A stretch of 7,347 nt of DNA, from positions 1 through 7,347 of the forward strand of contig CANLGS010000189.1 of NCBI GenBank assembly GCA_947490035.1, read 5' to 3'. A program made the position numbers and the translations under genes. Below the pieces are notes generated by a model. It did not search any database, was not told the DNA's origin, and worked only from the letters and a program-made list of their open reading frames with translations. Every line of letters begins with the position of its first letter. Within the stretch, counting starts at the first letter, position 1. Positions 6,503-7,347 of the stretch are shown here, one piece after another. Source of the stretch: Gemmataceae bacterium. Its GTDB lineage: Bacteria > Planctomycetota > Planctomycetia > Gemmatales > Gemmataceae.

Positions 6503-6582
6503 GCCCAAGGCCGCCACGTGGCGGACTTGGGCCAACCCCTGTAAATACCAGCGTTTGGTGACAAGTGCGCCCAAGACCGCCA
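6503..6582. repeat. 30-base near-perfect palindrome plus a third half-site, possible operator
   Basis: GCCCAAGGCCGCCAC (6503-6517) is followed with no gap by GTGGCGGACTTGGGC (6518-6532), its reverse complement with one mismatch. A third copy in direct orientation, GCCCAAGACCGCCA, is at 6569-6582, 66 bases after the first. The three copies agree at every position except the eighth base (G, T or A). It lies about 135 bases upstream of ilvE, beyond its candidate promoter, and about 250 bases before the Calx-beta start. It may bind a regulator as a dimer or be a degenerate dispersed repeat. Confidence 0.5.
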
Positions 6583-6599
6583 ACGGAGCCACCCCCGCC

Positions 6600-6623
6600 A
6601 CTTTTCGCGCCGGTGTGAAAAGT
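6600..6623. repeat. Short inverted repeat (7-bp arms)
   Basis: ACTTTTC (6600-6606) and GAAAAGT (6617-6623) are perfect reverse complements around a 10-base GC-rich spacer. The AT-rich arms stand out in this GC-rich DNA. An operator-like site is possible; chance is not excluded. Confidence 0.25.
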
Positions 6624-6748
6624 TGAGGTGGAGCTATCAATTCGCGTGGGATTCGGGTAAGTTCTGAATTCCGGCGGCGGTTTGCGATTGTGATCGTCGC
6701 AGTCGCGATTAATGTGTGGATGGTGTTGAGCCTCTCTTCTCTCTTCGG

Positions 6749-6835
6749 ATGACGCCCATGTCTCGCTCGAAGATCACGTCCGCGCTGCGCCACGTTCTGG
6801 GCTTGTCATTCGCCCACACATTAGAGCGTCAGTGA
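6749..6835 (+). other. 28-codon open frame, possible displaced N-terminus of the Calx-beta protein
   Basis: The frame starts ATG at 6749 (a second ATG at 6758) and encodes a basic peptide beginning MTPMSRSKITSALRHVLGLS, then stops at TGA 6833-6835. Basic, Arg-rich starts of this sort usually precede the EDRTTP motif in planctomycete exported proteins. The downstream Calx-beta frame is displaced by one base (a -1 shift is needed to join them). Joining near 6815-6830 would give a 45-50 residue lead before the motif. It may be a sequencing indel, a real frameshift mutation, or an unrelated short frame. No good ribosome site is visible. Confidence 0.35.
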
Positions 6836-7347
6836 ACGCGCGCAACGCCAACCGCTTCCGGCCGATGCTGAAAGCGTGCGAGGATCGCACGACGCCGACG
6901 GTGCTGACCCCGATGGTCAGCGTGACTTCGCTCGGGGACGTGACCGAGGGCGGGTGCGGCGGGATGGTGTTCACGCGCACGGTGGACACGAGTGGGGTGC
7001 TGATGGTGAACTACACCGTCGGCGGCACGGCCGACAATTCGGACCACGGGCGGGGCACGTCGGGCACCATCATGTTCGCCGACGGCGTCAGCACCGGAAC
7101 GCTCGCCTTCATGGCGACTGACGATTCCGACGCCGAGCCGACGGAGGCCGTCACGCTGTCGCTGACCGCGTCGAGCCTGTACAACATCGGCGCGTTCGGC
7201 ACGGCGACGGCCAACATCCTCGACAACGAGACGCCCGAAGTGTCGGTGACGGCCACCGACACGTTCGAGGGCGCGGCGACGGGCGGCTTGACGTTCACCC
7301 GCATTGGCGACCTGAGCGTACTGCTTTGCACGACTCATTTTCTCTGG
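6832..7347 (+). CDS. Calx-beta repeat protein, 3' end outside the window, 5' end uncertain
   Basis: The frame is open from GTG (6832) to the last base, 172 codons, with no stop. Residues 12-22 read MLKACEDRTTP, close to the 'LEDRTTP' motif seen near the start of many planctomycete cell-surface or exported proteins. Residues 28-134 are one Calx-beta unit: VSVTSLGDVTEGG, then MVFTRTVDTSGVLMVNYTVGGTA, and a close ATANILDNE. A second unit begins at 137 (VSVTATDTFEGAATGGLTFTR). Such repeats form beta-sandwiches that bind calcium or mediate adhesion, usually outside the cytoplasm. The GTG start leaves no signal peptide, and the true N-terminus may lie in another frame upstream. The last ten codons no longer look like Calx-beta and are AT-richer. 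Transcribed divergently from ilvE. Confidence 0.7.
   Translation, partial: MNARNANRFRPMLKACEDRTTPTVLTPMVSVTSLGDVTEGGCGGMVFTRTVDTSGVLMVNYTVGGTADNSDHGRGTSGTIMFADGVSTGTLAFMATDDSDAEPTEAVTLSLTASSLYNIGAFGTATANILDNETPEVSVTATDTFEGAATGGLTFTRIGDLSVLLCTTHFLW

Larger units (their letters stand above)
6433..6748. other. Divergent intergenic region between ilvE and the Calx-beta gene
   Basis: No protein-coding gene is supported here. The minus frame is open but its translation is basic, shows no domain, and has no ribosome site at its possible starts. The region holds a palindrome with a third half-site (6503-6582) and a short inverted repeat (6600-6623), listed separately. The last part, 6660-6748, has nothing clear; TTGTGA and TAATGT 16 bases apart near 6690-6715 are too weak to call a plus-strand promoter. 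Confidence 0.5.

Noticed and set aside
5543..6544. Plus-strand open frames antisense to ilvE
   Set aside because: They have no recognisable domains and lie entirely opposite a well-supported aminotransferase.
6368..6793. N-terminal extension of ilvE by about 140 codons
   Set aside because: Conserved family sequence starts only at the ATG at 6367, which has a proper GGAG site. The extension spans the promoter candidate and palindrome and shows no similarity to aminotransferases.
6829..7338. Minus-strand open frames over the Calx-beta region
   Set aside because: The plus-strand frame gives a clear Calx-beta repeat and EDRTTP motif; the minus products are low-complexity shadows.

Overview
The window reads as chromosomal DNA of a high-GC planctomycete, most likely family Gemmataceae (Gemmata or a relative). 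Three clues support this. There is a very long secretin with an Ala/Lys-rich helical front half. A partial Calx-beta protein carries an 'EDRTTP' motif near its N-terminus, of the type common in planctomycete exported proteins. A large GC-rich inverted repeat gives peptides such as 'LWHRHSCLC' and 'RSRSDRTT' when translated, which I recall as a dispersed nuisance repeat in Gemmata genomes. The taxon and the repeat family are recognised from memory and were not checked against a database.

Layout. Bases 1-118 hold a small hairpin and a rho-independent terminator for the gene to the right. Bases 119-4204 (minus) encode a secretin-family outer-membrane channel protein of about 1361 residues. Bases 4205-4380 are its structured 5' leader, preceded by a good sigma-70-like promoter at 4387-4415. 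Bases 4511-4685 are a 175-base imperfect inverted repeat that ends exactly at the stop codon of the next gene. Bases 4686-5498 (minus) encode a TIM-barrel sugar isomerase/epimerase whose active-site spacing matches the D-tagatose 3-epimerase type. Bases 5501-6367 (minus) encode a branched-chain amino acid aminotransferase (ilvE). Bases 6368-6831 are a divergent intergenic region with a weak ilvE promoter candidate, a 30-base near-perfect palindrome plus a third half-site, and a short hairpin. From 6832 to the right edge (plus) runs the start of a Calx-beta repeat protein, incomplete at its 3' end and possibly frameshifted at its 5' end.

How the genes work together. ilvE and the epimerase are separated by two bases and are almost certainly one translationally coupled operon. 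The inverted repeat probably ends that transcript. The secretin has its own promoter and terminator and looks monocistronic; no other type II secretion or type IV pilus gene is in the window. The Calx-beta gene is transcribed away from ilvE.

I see no CRISPR array, tRNA, rRNA, transposase, phage gene or recognisable defence system. The points most worth following up are the architecture of the secretin's N-terminal half, the two regulatory-looking DNA regions (secretin leader and ilvE upstream palindrome), the dispersed repeat, and the frame and composition breaks at the two ends of the Calx-beta gene.
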